The position numbers were made by a program, and so were the translations under genes. The notes beneath the pieces were generated by a model. The model saw nothing but the letters and a program-made list of their open reading frames with translations, made no database searches and was not told where the DNA came from. From NCBI RefSeq assembly GCF_001895005.1, contig NZ_BCXH01000020.1, positions 50,887 to 114,886 on the forward strand: 64,000 nucleotides of DNA, written 5' to 3'. Every line of letters starts with the position of its first letter. Within the stretch, counting starts at the first letter, position 1. This document shows, piece after piece, positions 41,964-50,855 of this stretch. This DNA comes from Rhodococcus yunnanensis NBRC 103083 (lineage in GTDB: Bacteria > Actinomycetota > Actinomycetes > Mycobacteriales > Mycobacteriaceae).

Positions 41964-43147
41964 TACCTACCGCCCATCAAATGTAGATACGCGGCAGCCA
42001 TCTCCAACCGCGTCGCCAACAACGACATGGCCTCCAGATCATCGAGGCCCCCCGTGCCGAGTTCGGGTGCACTGCGCGTCCCGAACTCGAGCGAGTTCGC
42101 ACCGGCGTACCCGGGTTCGGTGCGATCCAATCCTGCCTCGTCGACGGACATCACCACAGCATCCGGCACTGCGGCCACCCGACGCTCGGTGGCCGCCACC
42201 AGATTCGGCGCCGCCGAGACCAACACGCGGACAGGTGCTTCCGGGCGCGGCCCGTCGAGCTGATCGTCGTGGAAGAACGGGTCGTAGTCGATGTTCGAGT
42301 GCTGCGCTCCCGAACCAAAGGACGACTGACGGCCCGAGGCAACGGCCGCGGCAACCACATCGGCCAGTTCTCCTGCGGAACTGACCACCCCGGCTGCGCG
42401 CAGGAGTACCTCGCTGCCGTGGCGTGCGAGTTCGACGGCCACCGGGCTTGCGCCGGTGAGAACCACTCGACTCCCCGAGATGCGCGCCGCGAGCGATTTG
42501 GCCGGGTTGTGGAACACCTCGTTCGACGGATGATTTCGAGCCGCTTCGGCGTCGAGTAGGTCTGCCAGACGATCGGGGTCGGGCAGGAGGGACCGATACG
42601 CACCGTCGGACACGTTCGCCAGGACGCCGATTCCAGCAGCGAGATGACGCATCAACGTGTTGTGCTCCCGTGCCGCGATTCTCGGCGGAACGAAGACACC
42701 GCGGCCCGCCGCCGCCGACCGCAGCGGACCCTCGGCCGGGGTGATGAGTACGGTTTCGGCGCCACGCCGAACAGCAATCGACGTCGCCTCGGCCAACCGG
42801 GGGTCGCCTGCATCGTCACCGGCGACGACGACCACGTCGAGAGGACCGACCCACAACGGAGTACCTGCGGCCCGAACCAGGGGAACGCCGATACGTGCAC
42901 CAGCACCGGCGATCAGCATCGATGCGGCTCGTCCGGCCCGTCCGTCGCCTGAGACGAACACCACACTGCGCGGACGCAGATCCCGCAGACGATCCGCCAC
43001 GGCCTCGGTGACCGCCGTCGACGTCGCGCGAACCTGAGCGCCGCCGAGTGCGGCACTGCGTAGCACTCCGTCGGTGTCGGCAGCGACCACCGCCGCGGAA
43101 TCATCGAGATCGAGCACGGGCGATGCAGCAGTCATGGCCTTCGGCAC
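41963..43147 (-). CDS. SIS-domain-like sugar isomerase homologue (Rv3256c-like)
   Basis: 394 residues. The architecture resembles phosphoglucose/phosphomannose isomerases with an SIS fold: SVVFVSGDGRAGRAASML near the N-terminus and VVVAGDDAGDPRLAEATSIAV following, but the canonical catalytic residues are not evident. GTG 43147 has AGGAGAGGG upstream; ATG 43135 is an alternative. It sits between manB and manA, as Rv3256c does, and is coupled to manA, so a role in mannose-phosphate metabolism is likely though unproven. Confidence 0.82.
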   Translation of the reverse strand: MPKAMTAASPVLDLDDSAAVVAADTDGVLRSAALGGAQVRATSTAVTEAVADRLRDLRPRSVVFVSGDGRAGRAASMLIAGAGARIGVPLVRAAGTPLWVGPLDVVVVAGDDAGDPRLAEATSIAVRRGAETVLITPAEGPLRSAAAGRGVFVPPRIAAREHNTLMRHLAAGIGVLANVSDGAYRSLLPDPDRLADLLDAEAARNHPSNEVFHNPAKSLAARISGSRVVLTGASPVAVELARHGSEVLLRAAGVVSSAGELADVVAAAVASGRQSSFGSGAQHSNIDYDPFFHDDQLDGPRPEAPVRVLVSAAPNLVAATERRVAAVPDAVVMSVDEAGLDRTEPGYAGANSLEFGTRSAPELGTGGLDDLEAMSLLATRLEMAAAYLHLMGGR

Positions 43148-43214
43148 CGCCCTCTCCTCGTTTCGCTTCGTGCACGCAGACGCCGCCGCACTGTGCGAGA
43201 CGCCTACTGACCCA

Positions 43215-44591
43215 CTATTCCAGCCCGGCCCGAACCACGCCGAGTATCTCGGACGTCAATGCATCGACTTCGGCAGCAGTTCGAGCCTCGACGTTGAGTC
43301 GAAGCAGCGGCTCGGTGTTGGACGCCCGAAGATTGAACCAGGCCCCGTCCGCCAGATCCACGGTCACGCCGTCGAGACGATCGATGGACGTCGTTCTGTC
43401 CGCGAAGGCGTCGAGTACCGCCGCGGTTCGCTCGGCTGCGTCGCCGACCGTCGAGTTGATCTCACCGGACGCGGCGTACGTTTCGTACGACTCCATGAGC
43501 TCCGACAACGGACGGTCCTGTGCGCCCAGAGCTGCCAGCACGTGCAGGGCCGCGAGCATCCCCGAATCGGCTCCCCAGAAATCACGGAAATAGTAGTGGG
43601 CCGAATGTTCGCCGCCGAAGATCGCGCCGGTCTCGGCCATCTGCGCCTTGATGAACGAGTGTCCGACTCGTGTCCGCACCGGCGTACCACCGAGTTCGGT
43701 CACCAGCTCGGGAACAGCTCGCGAGGTGATCAGATTGTGGATGACGGTGGCACCCGGTTCCTTCGCCAGCTCACGCTGCGCGACGAGTCCAGTCACTGCG
43801 GAGGGCGAAACCGGGTCACCCTTCTCGTCCACGACGAAGCAGCGGTCTGCGTCCCCGTCGAACGCGAGCCCTATGTCTGCGCCGGTCTTGCGCACGAACG
43901 CCTGCAGGTCTTTGAGATTCTCGGGATCGAGAGGGTTGGCCTCGTGGTTGGGGAACGTTCCGTCCAGTTCGAAATACAGCGGTTCGATCGTGACCGGAAG
44001 AGAGGCGAACACCGCCGGTACCGTGTGGCCGCCCATACCGTTTCCGGCGTCGACGGCGATCGTCACACCGGATACCTGAGACAGGTCGACGAGATCGCGC
44101 ATGAACGCTGCGTACTCGGACAGGACGTCACGTTCGGTGACGGTTCCTACTCGACCCTCGTATTCGGGAACGCCGGACACCAACTCGGCCTTGATGGTGT
44201 CGAGTCCCGTGTCCTGGCCTACCGGCTTGGCTCCGGCCTGGCACAGTTTGATCCCGTTGTACTTCGCCGGATTGTGGCTGGCAGTGAACATCGCACCCGG
44301 GCACTCGAGCAGTCCGGACGCGAAGTAGAGCTGATCCGTGGACGCGAGACCGATCAGAACGACGTCGAGTCCCTGCGACGTCACGCCGTCCGCGAACGCG
44401 CGCGACAGTTCCGGTGACGATGCCCGCATATCGTGGCCGATGACCACTTGCTCCGTCGAACCGTCCCGCACCAGCCTGGCAAAGGCTGCACCGACGTCTC
44501 GGACGAAGTCGACGTCGATCTGCTCGCCGACCACCCCTCGTACGTCGTAGGCCTTGATTACTGCATTGACGGATTCGGTAGTTCGTGCCAC
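43215..44591 (-). CDS. manB: Phosphomannomutase/phosphoglucomutase
   Basis: 458 residues of the alpha-D-phosphohexomutase family. The phosphoserine loop is TASHNPAKYNG (around residue 100), the metal loop is DGDADRCF, and the sugar-binding loop is GGEHSAHYYF. It converts mannose-6-phosphate to mannose-1-phosphate for GDP-mannose. GTG 44591 has GAGGAG 6 bases upstream. It is the first of three genes (manB, sugar-isomerase-like, manA), with 67 bp to the next. The M. tuberculosis counterpart is Rv3257c. Confidence 0.95.
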   Translation of the reverse strand: MARTTESVNAVIKAYDVRGVVGEQIDVDFVRDVGAAFARLVRDGSTEQVVIGHDMRASSPELSRAFADGVTSQGLDVVLIGLASTDQLYFASGLLECPGAMFTASHNPAKYNGIKLCQAGAKPVGQDTGLDTIKAELVSGVPEYEGRVGTVTERDVLSEYAAFMRDLVDLSQVSGVTIAVDAGNGMGGHTVPAVFASLPVTIEPLYFELDGTFPNHEANPLDPENLKDLQAFVRKTGADIGLAFDGDADRCFVVDEKGDPVSPSAVTGLVAQRELAKEPGATVIHNLITSRAVPELVTELGGTPVRTRVGHSFIKAQMAETGAIFGGEHSAHYYFRDFWGADSGMLAALHVLAALGAQDRPLSELMESYETYAASGEINSTVGDAAERTAAVLDAFADRTTSIDRLDGVTVDLADGAWFNLRASNTEPLLRLNVEARTAAEVDALTSEILGVVRAGLE

Positions 44592-44790
44592 GAACGACTC
44601 CTCGTGATTGCGGTGGGGCGAACGGTGGAGCTCGGGGTGGGACGATCCCGCTCGAAGTACTCATCGGTCTCGTCCACGAATCTGTCACAACCGCACCGAC
44701 GTCGAGACGAAAGCAACCGGATGTGACCGAAACTACGCACAGGGCGTCAAGTGATCGGAAGTCATCACGCCAGAGATCTCCACACCGGGA

Positions 44791-45204
44791 TCAGGACGTC
44801 GGATCCGGCAGAACACGAAGATGTCCGCGGCGGCCCGTGCGCGCGGGTGGCGGCGCAGGCCGGTCGCTCTTCGTATCGCGCCTGAAGGTTCGCTCGTGCG
44901 CCATCGGTGCCGACTCGTCACGGGTGCGATCGCCCCGCCCGGCCTCACGAACGGCCTCGGCCAGCGCCGTCAGGTCGTCCTCGTCCGGCGTGGTGGTCGA
45001 AAACCCACCCTCGTACCGAACCAGCTCCCACCCCTTGGGCGCAGTCGTCGTCGACGCGTGCACTTCGCACAGATCCCAGGAATGCGGCTCGTCGACGGTT
45101 GCCAGCGGGCCGACAACAGCGGTGGAATCCGAATAGACATACGTGAGCGTGGCCACAGCCGAACGATTGCACCCTGGCCGGCAGCATCCACGCAGAGATC
45201 TCAC
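44791..45204 (-). CDS. DUF3499 protein (Rv3258c-like)
   Basis: 137 residues from GTG 45204. It begins MRSLRGCCRPGCNRSAVATL, with a Cys cluster (CCRPGC), and a later CEVH, which together could bind zinc. The second half is charged and disordered. A TAGTCT box lies 7 bases before the GTG, so the message may be leaderless; the longer frame upstream is rejected. It is divergent from the Rv3259-like gene with a 77-bp gap. Function unknown. Confidence 0.82.
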   Translation of the reverse strand: MRSLRGCCRPGCNRSAVATLTYVYSDSTAVVGPLATVDEPHSWDLCEVHASTTTAPKGWELVRYEGGFSTTTPDEDDLTALAEAVREAGRGDRTRDESAPMAHERTFRRDTKSDRPAPPPARTGRRGHLRVLPDPTS

Positions 45205-45211
45205 ACTCGAG

Positions 45212-45274
45212 AGACTATCTCCCCGGAGCCACCCCCAACCGCCCGACACACCGCCGACCTTCCGAAGATAACCT
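45212..45274. promoter_or_regulatory. Back-to-back leaderless promoters for DUF3499 and the Rv3259-like gene
   Basis: Minus strand: TAGTCT (complement of 45212-45217), 7 bases before GTG 45204. Plus strand: TAACCT (45269-45274), 7 bases before ATG 45282. The two start sites are about 77 bp apart, so the RNA polymerase footprints would touch. Confidence 0.5.
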
Positions 45275-45281
45275 GAGACCC

Positions 45282-45770
45282 ATGGCACGAATCGAATCTC
45301 GACGCACCACCACCTCACGTTCCGCTGCGCGCCGCGGCCGTGGAATCCGAGGGCCGATCCTGCCGACCAGCGTTCCGGCGCATCGCTCCAGAGCCGACCG
45401 GTTCGACCGCACGGTGCTCGAAGCGTTCGCGCGAATCGACCATCGCTGGCACGAACGTCTCGAACGACTCGACATCGCGGTGGACGAGGTACCGAAGATC
45501 CGAGCGATCGACCCGGAGTCGGTCAACTGGCCACCCGAGGTCGTCGCGGAGGGACCGGTCCCGCTCTCACGGTTGGTCCCGGCGGGGATAGACAAGCGCG
45601 GTGAAGCGACACGCGCAAGGATCGTACTGTTCAGGCGTCCTCTCGAACGGAGAGCCAAGCATCCGCACGAACTGGAGGATCTACTCTACGAAATTCTGGT
45701 GGAGCAAGTAGCAACCTACCTGGGAGTCGACCCGGACGAGGTCGACCCCGGCATCGACGACGACTTCTGA
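45282..45770 (+). CDS. Metallopeptidase-like protein without HExxH (Rv3259-like)
   Basis: 162 residues. The N-terminus is Arg-rich and flexible; the rest has the zincin-like fold annotated as a metallopeptidase family in actinobacteria. The expected HExxH site reads LLYEILVEQVATYLG, so the first His is Tyr and the second Gln, and zinc catalysis is unlikely. It ends with an acidic tail (VDPDEVDPGIDDDF). ATG 45282 has TAACCT 7 bases upstream. It sits between DUF3499 and whiB2 as in M. tuberculosis. Confidence 0.8.
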   Translation: MARIESRRTTTSRSAARRGRGIRGPILPTSVPAHRSRADRFDRTVLEAFARIDHRWHERLERLDIAVDEVPKIRAIDPESVNWPPEVVAEGPVPLSRLVPAGIDKRGEATRARIVLFRRPLERRAKHPHELEDLLYEILVEQVATYLGVDPDEVDPGIDDDF

Positions 45771-45822
45771 CGCGCACGGCCTCTGACACGCACGACTTCC
45801 TACACGAGGCCAGGATGACGAG

Positions 45823-46428
45823 TCAGATGATGCCGCGCTTGAGCCGGCGACGTTCACGCTCGGACAGTCCACCCCAGATTCCGAAACGCTCGTCGTTCGC
45901 AAGAGCGTATTCGAGGCATTCGTCCTTCACTTCGCAGCCGAGGCAGATGCGCTTGGCCTCGCGGGTCGATCCGCCCTTCTCCGGGAAGAACGCCTCGGGA
46001 TCGGTCTGCGCGCACAGGGCTCGCTCCTGCCACTGATCCTCGATCTCCTCGAACATCTGATCGAAACCGGCGACCAAGCTCAGGAACGGCTTCTCGGGCG
46101 CACGCGGCGGAACATCACTCTCGTCCGATTCGTCGAAATCGACATCGTCATCCGAATCGAGTGCAACAGAATCGAGTGCAGCAGAATCGGTTTCGAGATA
46201 TGCCGCACCGGCATCGATCGGCGCAACCTCGGCCAAGGATGCACGGACGGCAAGCGCTCCCCCGACGCCGTCGAGCTGTACTTCGTCGAGCTGTGCTTCG
46301 TCGAGCTGTACTTCGCAGTCGCGTGTTGCTGCGCCTGCTTCGGAATCGGTCTGCGGCGCGTGATTGACTGCGCTGAGGTGAGCACCGGTTTGAACCTGTG
46401 TTTCACGTGTCACGTGCTGGTCGTACAT
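45823..46428 (-). CDS. whiB2: WhiB2 (WhmD-type) iron-sulfur regulator
   Basis: 201 residues from ATG 46428. The C-terminal 80 residues carry the WhiB core: four Cys ligands (ERALCAQTDPEAFFPEKGG; RICLGCEVKDEC), GIWGGLSERERRR and the end LKRGII, as in WhiB2, which is needed for septation in mycobacteria. The N-terminal 110 residues are much longer than usual and acidic, built partly from five-residue repeats (VQLDE, AQLDE, VQLDG; SAALD, SVALD) encoded by 15-bp DNA repeats. A start at 46518 would be longer still. It is divergent from fbiA. Confidence 0.92.
   Translation of the reverse strand: MYDQHVTRETQVQTGAHLSAVNHAPQTDSEAGAATRDCEVQLDEAQLDEVQLDGVGGALAVRASLAEVAPIDAGAAYLETDSAALDSVALDSDDDVDFDESDESDVPPRAPEKPFLSLVAGFDQMFEEIEDQWQERALCAQTDPEAFFPEKGGSTREAKRICLGCEVKDECLEYALANDERFGIWGGLSERERRRLKRGII
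46154..46183. repeat. Two 15-bp tandem repeats in whiB2
   Basis: GAATCGAGTGCAACA (46154-46168) is followed by GAATCGAGTGCAGCA (46169-46183), one mismatch. A third, degraded unit follows. The repeats keep the reading frame and encode five-residue units. Confidence 0.85.
46271..46315. repeat. Three 15-bp tandem repeats in whiB2
   Basis: TCGAGCTGTACTTCG occurs at 46271-46285 and 46301-46315, with TCGAGCTGTGCTTCG between. They encode the VQLDE/AQLDE/VQLDG units. Copy number could vary between strains without breaking the frame. Confidence 0.9.
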
Positions 46429-46631
46429 CGCTTCCGCCTCCTCACCTTGAAATAGCGCAGAAATTTCGGTTTGTTCCGAATACCTTGCCCCGCGCCGGTA
46501 TTCGTCAATCATTCTCAACCCTCGACCTGTACTACACGTCCCGACGCGATACCGCTACATGGGAACGCGTGTTCGAATCAAGGGTCACTCCAAGCGAACT
46601 CGCCTGCGAGTACTGGAATGACATACATGTG

Positions 46632-46661
46632 ATTAGACACGCCGGACACTGCTGCGGTCAA
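46632..46661 (-). promoter_or_regulatory. Possible whiB2 promoter (TTGACC-N18-TCTAAT)
   Basis: On the minus strand TTGACC is the complement of 46656-46661 and TCTAAT the complement of 46632-46637, with an 18-base spacer. Confidence 0.35.
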
Positions 46662-46818
46662 GCCGATGGGGAATATTCCAATACCATCTATGGTCCGAAA
46701 TCGGCACCCAACCCGGAACTTCGCCCGTCCCCCGCGTGTCGCGCATCGAAAACAGTGCTCAAACAGGCACCGAGCTTGCTCGACGACACTCGCCTGCCCG
46801 TCGCCCGGCAACACGGCC

Positions 46819-46824
46819 TAGGCT
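46819..46824 (+). promoter_or_regulatory. -10 box TAGGCT of fbiA (leaderless type)
   Basis: TAGGCT ends 8 bases before GTG 46833, the same box and spacing as for the lipid-kinase gene at 11973. Confidence 0.55.
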
Positions 46825-46832
46825 CTGACCCT

Positions 46833-47801
46833 GTGAAAGTTACTGTCTTGGTCGGTGGTGTCGGAGGGGCCCGTTTCCTTCAGGGTCTGAAATCCCTTCT
46901 CGGGGAGGACGACGAGATCACAGCGGTCGTCAACGTCGGTGACGACGTATGGATGCACGGCTTGCGAATCTGTCCCGATCTCGATACGTGCATGTACACC
47001 CTCGGCGGTGGAATCGACACCGAACGAGGGTGGGGTCGAATCGCAGAGACGTGGCACGCCCGAGACGAACTCGCCGCGTACGGTGCCGATCCGGACTGGT
47101 TCGGCCTCGGCGATCGCGACATTGCCACTCACCTGATCCGAAGCCGAATGCTCCGAACCGGTTATCCACTGTCCGCGGTGACCGAAGCGCTGTGCAACCG
47201 TTGGAAGCCCGGCGTCCGCCTGATCCCGGTGAGCGACGATCGCAGTGAGACACACGTCGTCGTGACCGACCCCGAGGATCCGACAGGAGAAACTCAGCGC
47301 GCGATCCACTTCCAGGAATGGTGGGTGCGGTATCGCGCGAAGATCGAAACACACAGTTTCGCGAACATCGGTGCCGAACAAGCGACTCCGGCGCCCGGGG
47401 TGCTCGACGCGATTGCCGACGCCGACGCCGTGATCCTCGCTCCATCGAATCCTGTGGTCAGTGTCGGTGCGATCCTCGCGGTACCGGGTATCCGCAGCGC
47501 ACTACGGACCACGTCGGCGAAAGTCGTCGGCCTGTCCCCCGTCATCGACGGAAAGCCGTTGCGCGGTATGGCAGACGAGTGCCTGACGGTCATAGGAGTC
47601 GAGACGTCCGCCGAGGCGATAGGTCAGTACTACGGCGCCAGATCCGACACCGGGATACTCGATGCCTGGCTCATCCATTCGACCGACACCGCCACGATTG
47701 CGGGTGTCGATGTCAGGAGCGTTCCGCTGTTGATGACCGATCCCGAAACGACCTCCGAAATGGCCGCCGAGGCTCTACGTTCCGCGGGACTGGAACTGTG
47801 A
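46833..47801 (+). CDS. fbiA: F420 biosynthesis: 2-phospho-L-lactate/PEP transferase
   Basis: 322 residues from GTG 46833. The CofD/FbiA fold shows MKVTVLVGGVGGARFLQGL at the N-terminus, a NVGDDVWMHGLRICPDLDT motif and LAPSNPVVSVGAIL. FbiA moves a phosphoenolpyruvate-derived (or phospholactate) unit onto Fo; mycobacterial FbiA makes dehydro-F420-0. The frame is open far upstream, but the start is set by similarity and by the TAGGCT box 8 bases upstream. The stop overlaps the fbiB start. Confidence 0.95.
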   Translation: MKVTVLVGGVGGARFLQGLKSLLGEDDEITAVVNVGDDVWMHGLRICPDLDTCMYTLGGGIDTERGWGRIAETWHARDELAAYGADPDWFGLGDRDIATHLIRSRMLRTGYPLSAVTEALCNRWKPGVRLIPVSDDRSETHVVVTDPEDPTGETQRAIHFQEWWVRYRAKIETHSFANIGAEQATPAPGVLDAIADADAVILAPSNPVVSVGAILAVPGIRSALRTTSAKVVGLSPVIDGKPLRGMADECLTVIGVETSAEAIGQYYGARSDTGILDAWLIHSTDTATIAGVDVRSVPLLMTDPETTSEMAAEALRSAGLEL

Positions 47802-49153
47802 GCGAATCGATCTCGGCAGATCACTCGCCGGGCGGAAGCATCGAGATCATCCCGGTCCCAGGTCTTCCCGAGTTCAGGCCCGGCGACGATCTCGCCGCAG
47901 CGATCGCTCGGCAGGCTCCGTGGCTGCAGGACGACGACATCCTGGTAGTGACGAGCAAGGTCCTGTCGAAGGTCGAGGGGAGACTCGTCGACGCACCGAC
48001 CGATCCCGAGGAACGCGACGCAGCCAGACGACTCCTCGTCGATCAGGAGGCGGTTCGTGTCGTCGCCCGAAAGGGCCGCACGCTGATCACCGAGAACCGA
48101 TTGGGCATCGTTCAGGCGGCGTCCGGAATCGACGGCTCCAACGTCGACACAGCGGAACTTGCGCTGCTACCGGAGAATCCGGACGCGAGTGCGGCTGCAC
48201 TCCGGTCCGCGTTGGCCGATTCGCTCGGCGTCACCGTGGGCATCGTCGTCACCGACACGATGGGCCGAGCGTGGCGCATCGGACAGACCGATGCTGCGAT
48301 CGGGTCCGCAGGCCTTGCCGTGGTGCACGCATACGCGGGCACTCAGGACGGTCAGGGCAACGATCTGATCGTCACCGAAGTCGCGGTCGCCGACGAGATC
48401 GCCGCCGCGGGAGATCTGGTGAAGGGAAAGCTGGGATCCGTTCCCGTCGCGGTGGTTCGGGGGCTGAAACCTGTCGACGACGGTTCGGTGGCCAGAGACC
48501 TCGTCCGCCCCGGTGAGGAAGATCTGTTCTGGCTCGGCACCGAGGAGTCGATCGCCAAGGGCAGACGTGACGCCGTACTTCTTCGACGGTCCGTCCGTTC
48601 CTTCACCGCAGAAAAGGTCGATCCCGACGAGATCCGCGCGGCGGTCGGTGATGCACTCACCGCCCCTGCGCCGCATCACACTCGTCCGGTCCGCTTCGTC
48701 TGGGTCAGAACACCTGCGTTGCGCTCGCATCTACTCGGAGTGATGAAGGAGCAATGGAAGCGTGACCTCCGCTCCGACGGATGGACCGAGGACCGGATCG
48801 ATACGCGCACGTCCCGCGGCGACATCCTGTTCGACGCACCCGAGCTCGTCATACCGTTCTGCGTCCCTGACGGGGCGCACTCCTATCCCGACGCGAGGCG
48901 CGCTGCTGCGGAGGAAACGATGTTCACCGTGGCCGTGGGCGCGGCGGTACAGGGCCTACTCGTCTCGCTCGCCGCACGCGGTCTCGGTAGTTGCTGGATC
49001 GGCTCGACGATATTCACCTCCGACCTCGTCCGTACCGAACTCGGACTGCGAGCGGATTGGAAAGCCATGGGAGCGGTGGCAATCGGCCACCCAGCGGAGG
49101 AGCTCGCACTGCGCAGTCCCCGGACCCCCGGCACCGAACTACTGGAGGTATGA
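47798..49153 (+). CDS. fbiB: F420:gamma-glutamyl ligase / FMN-binding reductase
   Basis: 451 residues from GTG 47798 (GTGA overlap with fbiA). The N-terminal CofE-like ligase half has DILVVTSKVLSKVEG and TDTMGRAWRIGQTD; the C-terminal half (from about residue 250) is a nitroreductase-fold FMN domain with RRSVRSFTAEKV and LGSCWIGSTIF. The fusion is typical of actinobacteria: one end adds the poly-glutamate tail and the other reduces dehydro-F420-0. The gene after it (Nudix) starts 1 bp later. Confidence 0.95.
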   Translation: MSESISADHSPGGSIEIIPVPGLPEFRPGDDLAAAIARQAPWLQDDDILVVTSKVLSKVEGRLVDAPTDPEERDAARRLLVDQEAVRVVARKGRTLITENRLGIVQAASGIDGSNVDTAELALLPENPDASAAALRSALADSLGVTVGIVVTDTMGRAWRIGQTDAAIGSAGLAVVHAYAGTQDGQGNDLIVTEVAVADEIAAAGDLVKGKLGSVPVAVVRGLKPVDDGSVARDLVRPGEEDLFWLGTEESIAKGRRDAVLLRRSVRSFTAEKVDPDEIRAAVGDALTAPAPHHTRPVRFVWVRTPALRSHLLGVMKEQWKRDLRSDGWTEDRIDTRTSRGDILFDAPELVIPFCVPDGAHSYPDARRAAAEETMFTVAVGAAVQGLLVSLAARGLGSCWIGSTIFTSDLVRTELGLRADWKAMGAVAIGHPAEELALRSPRTPGTELLEV

Positions 49154-49154
49154 G

Positions 49155-49733
49155 ATGGCCGACGCCGAGACCCCCGCAGTATCCGACACCACCAGCACGC
49201 TGCACGACTCGGCCGTCGAAGCGTTGACCTCGTGGAAAACCGACGAGTGGACCGAGGATTCGCTACGCCACACGATGCTCGCATTCCTCGCCAGCAACCC
49301 CGACGGATGTCTTCGGTCCAACGAGGCCGGGCACATCACGGCGTCGTCGCTGGTGCTCGACGAGTCCGGCCGCAACGTACTGCTGACACTGCACCCACGC
49401 GTCGGGCGTTGGATTCAGCTGGGCGGCCATTGCGAGGAGTCGGACGCAACCGTCGTCGATGCTGCGTTACGTGAGGCCCGAGAGGAATCGGGGATACAGG
49501 ATGTCCGCATCGATCCTCGACTTCTGTCCGCCCATACGCACCCGATCACGTGCTCGCTGGGAAAGCCGACTCGGCACCTCGATCTGAGGTTTCTCGTGCG
49601 CGCGCCCGCGGGGTCGGTAGCAGTACGCAGCCACGAGTCGACGGACCTACGCTGGTGGCCCGTCGACGCGCTCCCCGAGTCCGCCGAGGCCGATACGATC
49701 TCGCACCTCGTCGCACTCGCGAAGCTGCGCTGA
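49155..49733 (+). CDS. Nudix hydrolase
   Basis: 192 residues. ATG 49155 follows the fbiB stop by one base and has GGAGG upstream within fbiB, so it is part of the fbiA-fbiB unit. The Nudix region is WIQLGGHCEESD followed by LREAREESGI. Compared with the usual Gx5Ex7REUxEE pattern it has Asp in place of the first Glu and one extra residue before the RE pair. The substrate is unknown. Location with F420 genes hints at clean-up of a nucleotide or cofactor, which is a guess. Confidence 0.82.
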   Translation: MADAETPAVSDTTSTLHDSAVEALTSWKTDEWTEDSLRHTMLAFLASNPDGCLRSNEAGHITASSLVLDESGRNVLLTLHPRVGRWIQLGGHCEESDATVVDAALREAREESGIQDVRIDPRLLSAHTHPITCSLGKPTRHLDLRFLVRAPAGSVAVRSHESTDLRWWPVDALPESAEADTISHLVALAKLR

Positions 49734-49769
49734 CTCCTCTACTGCACCGACTCGTCTATTGCACTGAAC

Positions 49770-50855
49770 TCAGACGTCGGTGGAGAATCGGACTCCACCG
49801 TCGGGCAGCTTGACGCCCGGCCATACCCGCGCACCGCGGAGCAACTCGCACCTGGCTCCGATGTCGGCGCCGTCACCGATGACCGCGTCGCGAACGAGAG
49901 CCCGGGGTCCGATGCGGACGCCGAAACCGAGAATGGAGCGTTCGACCACAGCGCCCGCTTCGACGATTGCACCGTCGAACACGACCGCTCCGTCGAGTCG
50001 TGCGCCAGCGCCGATTTCCGCACCACGACCGATGACCGTGCCGCCGATCAGCAACGCACCCGGGGCCACACCGGCGCTCGGGTGGACCAGCGATTCACCG
50101 CGAGTGCCGGTGAGGGCGGGCGACGGTGCGATACCGCGGACGAGGTCGGAGGAGCCTTTGACGAAATCTTCCGGTGTGCCCATGTCGCGCCAGTAAGCAC
50201 TGTCGACGTGCCCGAATACTCGCTTGTCCTCGGCCAGCAACGCTGGGAAGACCTCACGCTCGACGGACACGGGTCGGTCGCTCGGAATCTTCTCGATGAT
50301 CTCGCGGCGAAAGACGTAGCAACCTGCGTTGATCTGATCGGTCGGCGGGTCCTGCGCCTTCTCCAGGAACGCCGTGACGCGTCCGTCTGCGTCGGTGGGC
50401 ACGCAGCCGAACGCACGGGGGTCACCGACGCGCACGAGGTGCAACGTGACGTCTGCTTCGGTGCGAGCATGAGTATCGAGCACTGCGGTGAGGTCGGTTC
50501 CGCCGAGAACGTCACCGTTGAACACCATCACGTTGTCCGCGCGCAGTCGTGGAAGAACGTTGCGGATACCTCCGCCGGTGCCCATCGGCTCGGTCTCGGT
50601 GACGTATTCGAGTTCGATGCCCAGCGCGGACCCGTCGCCGAAATGTTCTTCGAATACTTCCGCTTTGAACGATGTGCCGAGCACAACGTGCTCGATGCCC
50701 GCGCTCTTGATCCGTGCAAGCAGGTGATGCAGGAACGGCAGACCGGCGGTCGGCAGCATCGGTTTCGGAGCCGACAGCGTGAGCGGTCGTAGGCGAGTAC
50801 CCTTGCCACCCACAAGGATTACGGCGTCGGTCTTCTTACCGGTATCAGCTGGCAC
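49770..50855 (-). CDS. manC: Mannose-1-phosphate guanylyltransferase (GDP-mannose pyrophosphorylase)
   Basis: 361 residues from GTG 50855 (AGAGAGG 6 bases upstream). The N-terminal nucleotidyltransferase has LVGGKGTRLRPLT and the FNGDVLGG metal motif; the C-terminal quarter is a left-handed beta-helix of hexapeptide repeats (IGRGAEIGAGARLDGAVV). M. tuberculosis Rv3264c is the equivalent (named manB or manC in different sources). It makes GDP-mannose for mannosides, PIMs and glycoproteins. It overlaps the end of wbbL by 11 bp. It completes the ManA-ManB-ManC pathway within this window. Confidence 0.92.
   Translation of the reverse strand: MPADTGKKTDAVILVGGKGTRLRPLTLSAPKPMLPTAGLPFLHHLLARIKSAGIEHVVLGTSFKAEVFEEHFGDGSALGIELEYVTETEPMGTGGGIRNVLPRLRADNVMVFNGDVLGGTDLTAVLDTHARTEADVTLHLVRVGDPRAFGCVPTDADGRVTAFLEKAQDPPTDQINAGCYVFRREIIEKIPSDRPVSVEREVFPALLAEDKRVFGHVDSAYWRDMGTPEDFVKGSSDLVRGIAPSPALTGTRGESLVHPSAGVAPGALLIGGTVIGRGAEIGAGARLDGAVVFDGAIVEAGAVVERSILGFGVRIGPRALVRDAVIGDGADIGARCELLRGARVWPGVKLPDGGVRFSTDV

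Larger units (their letters stand above)
46429..46832. other. 404-bp divergent region between whiB2 and fbiA
   Basis: No convincing gene is visible. It holds a candidate whiB2 promoter (46632-46661), giving a leader of about 200 nt, and a leaderless-type -10 box TAGGCT (46819-46824) for fbiA. An AT-richer part around 46660-46700 lies between them. Confidence 0.6.
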
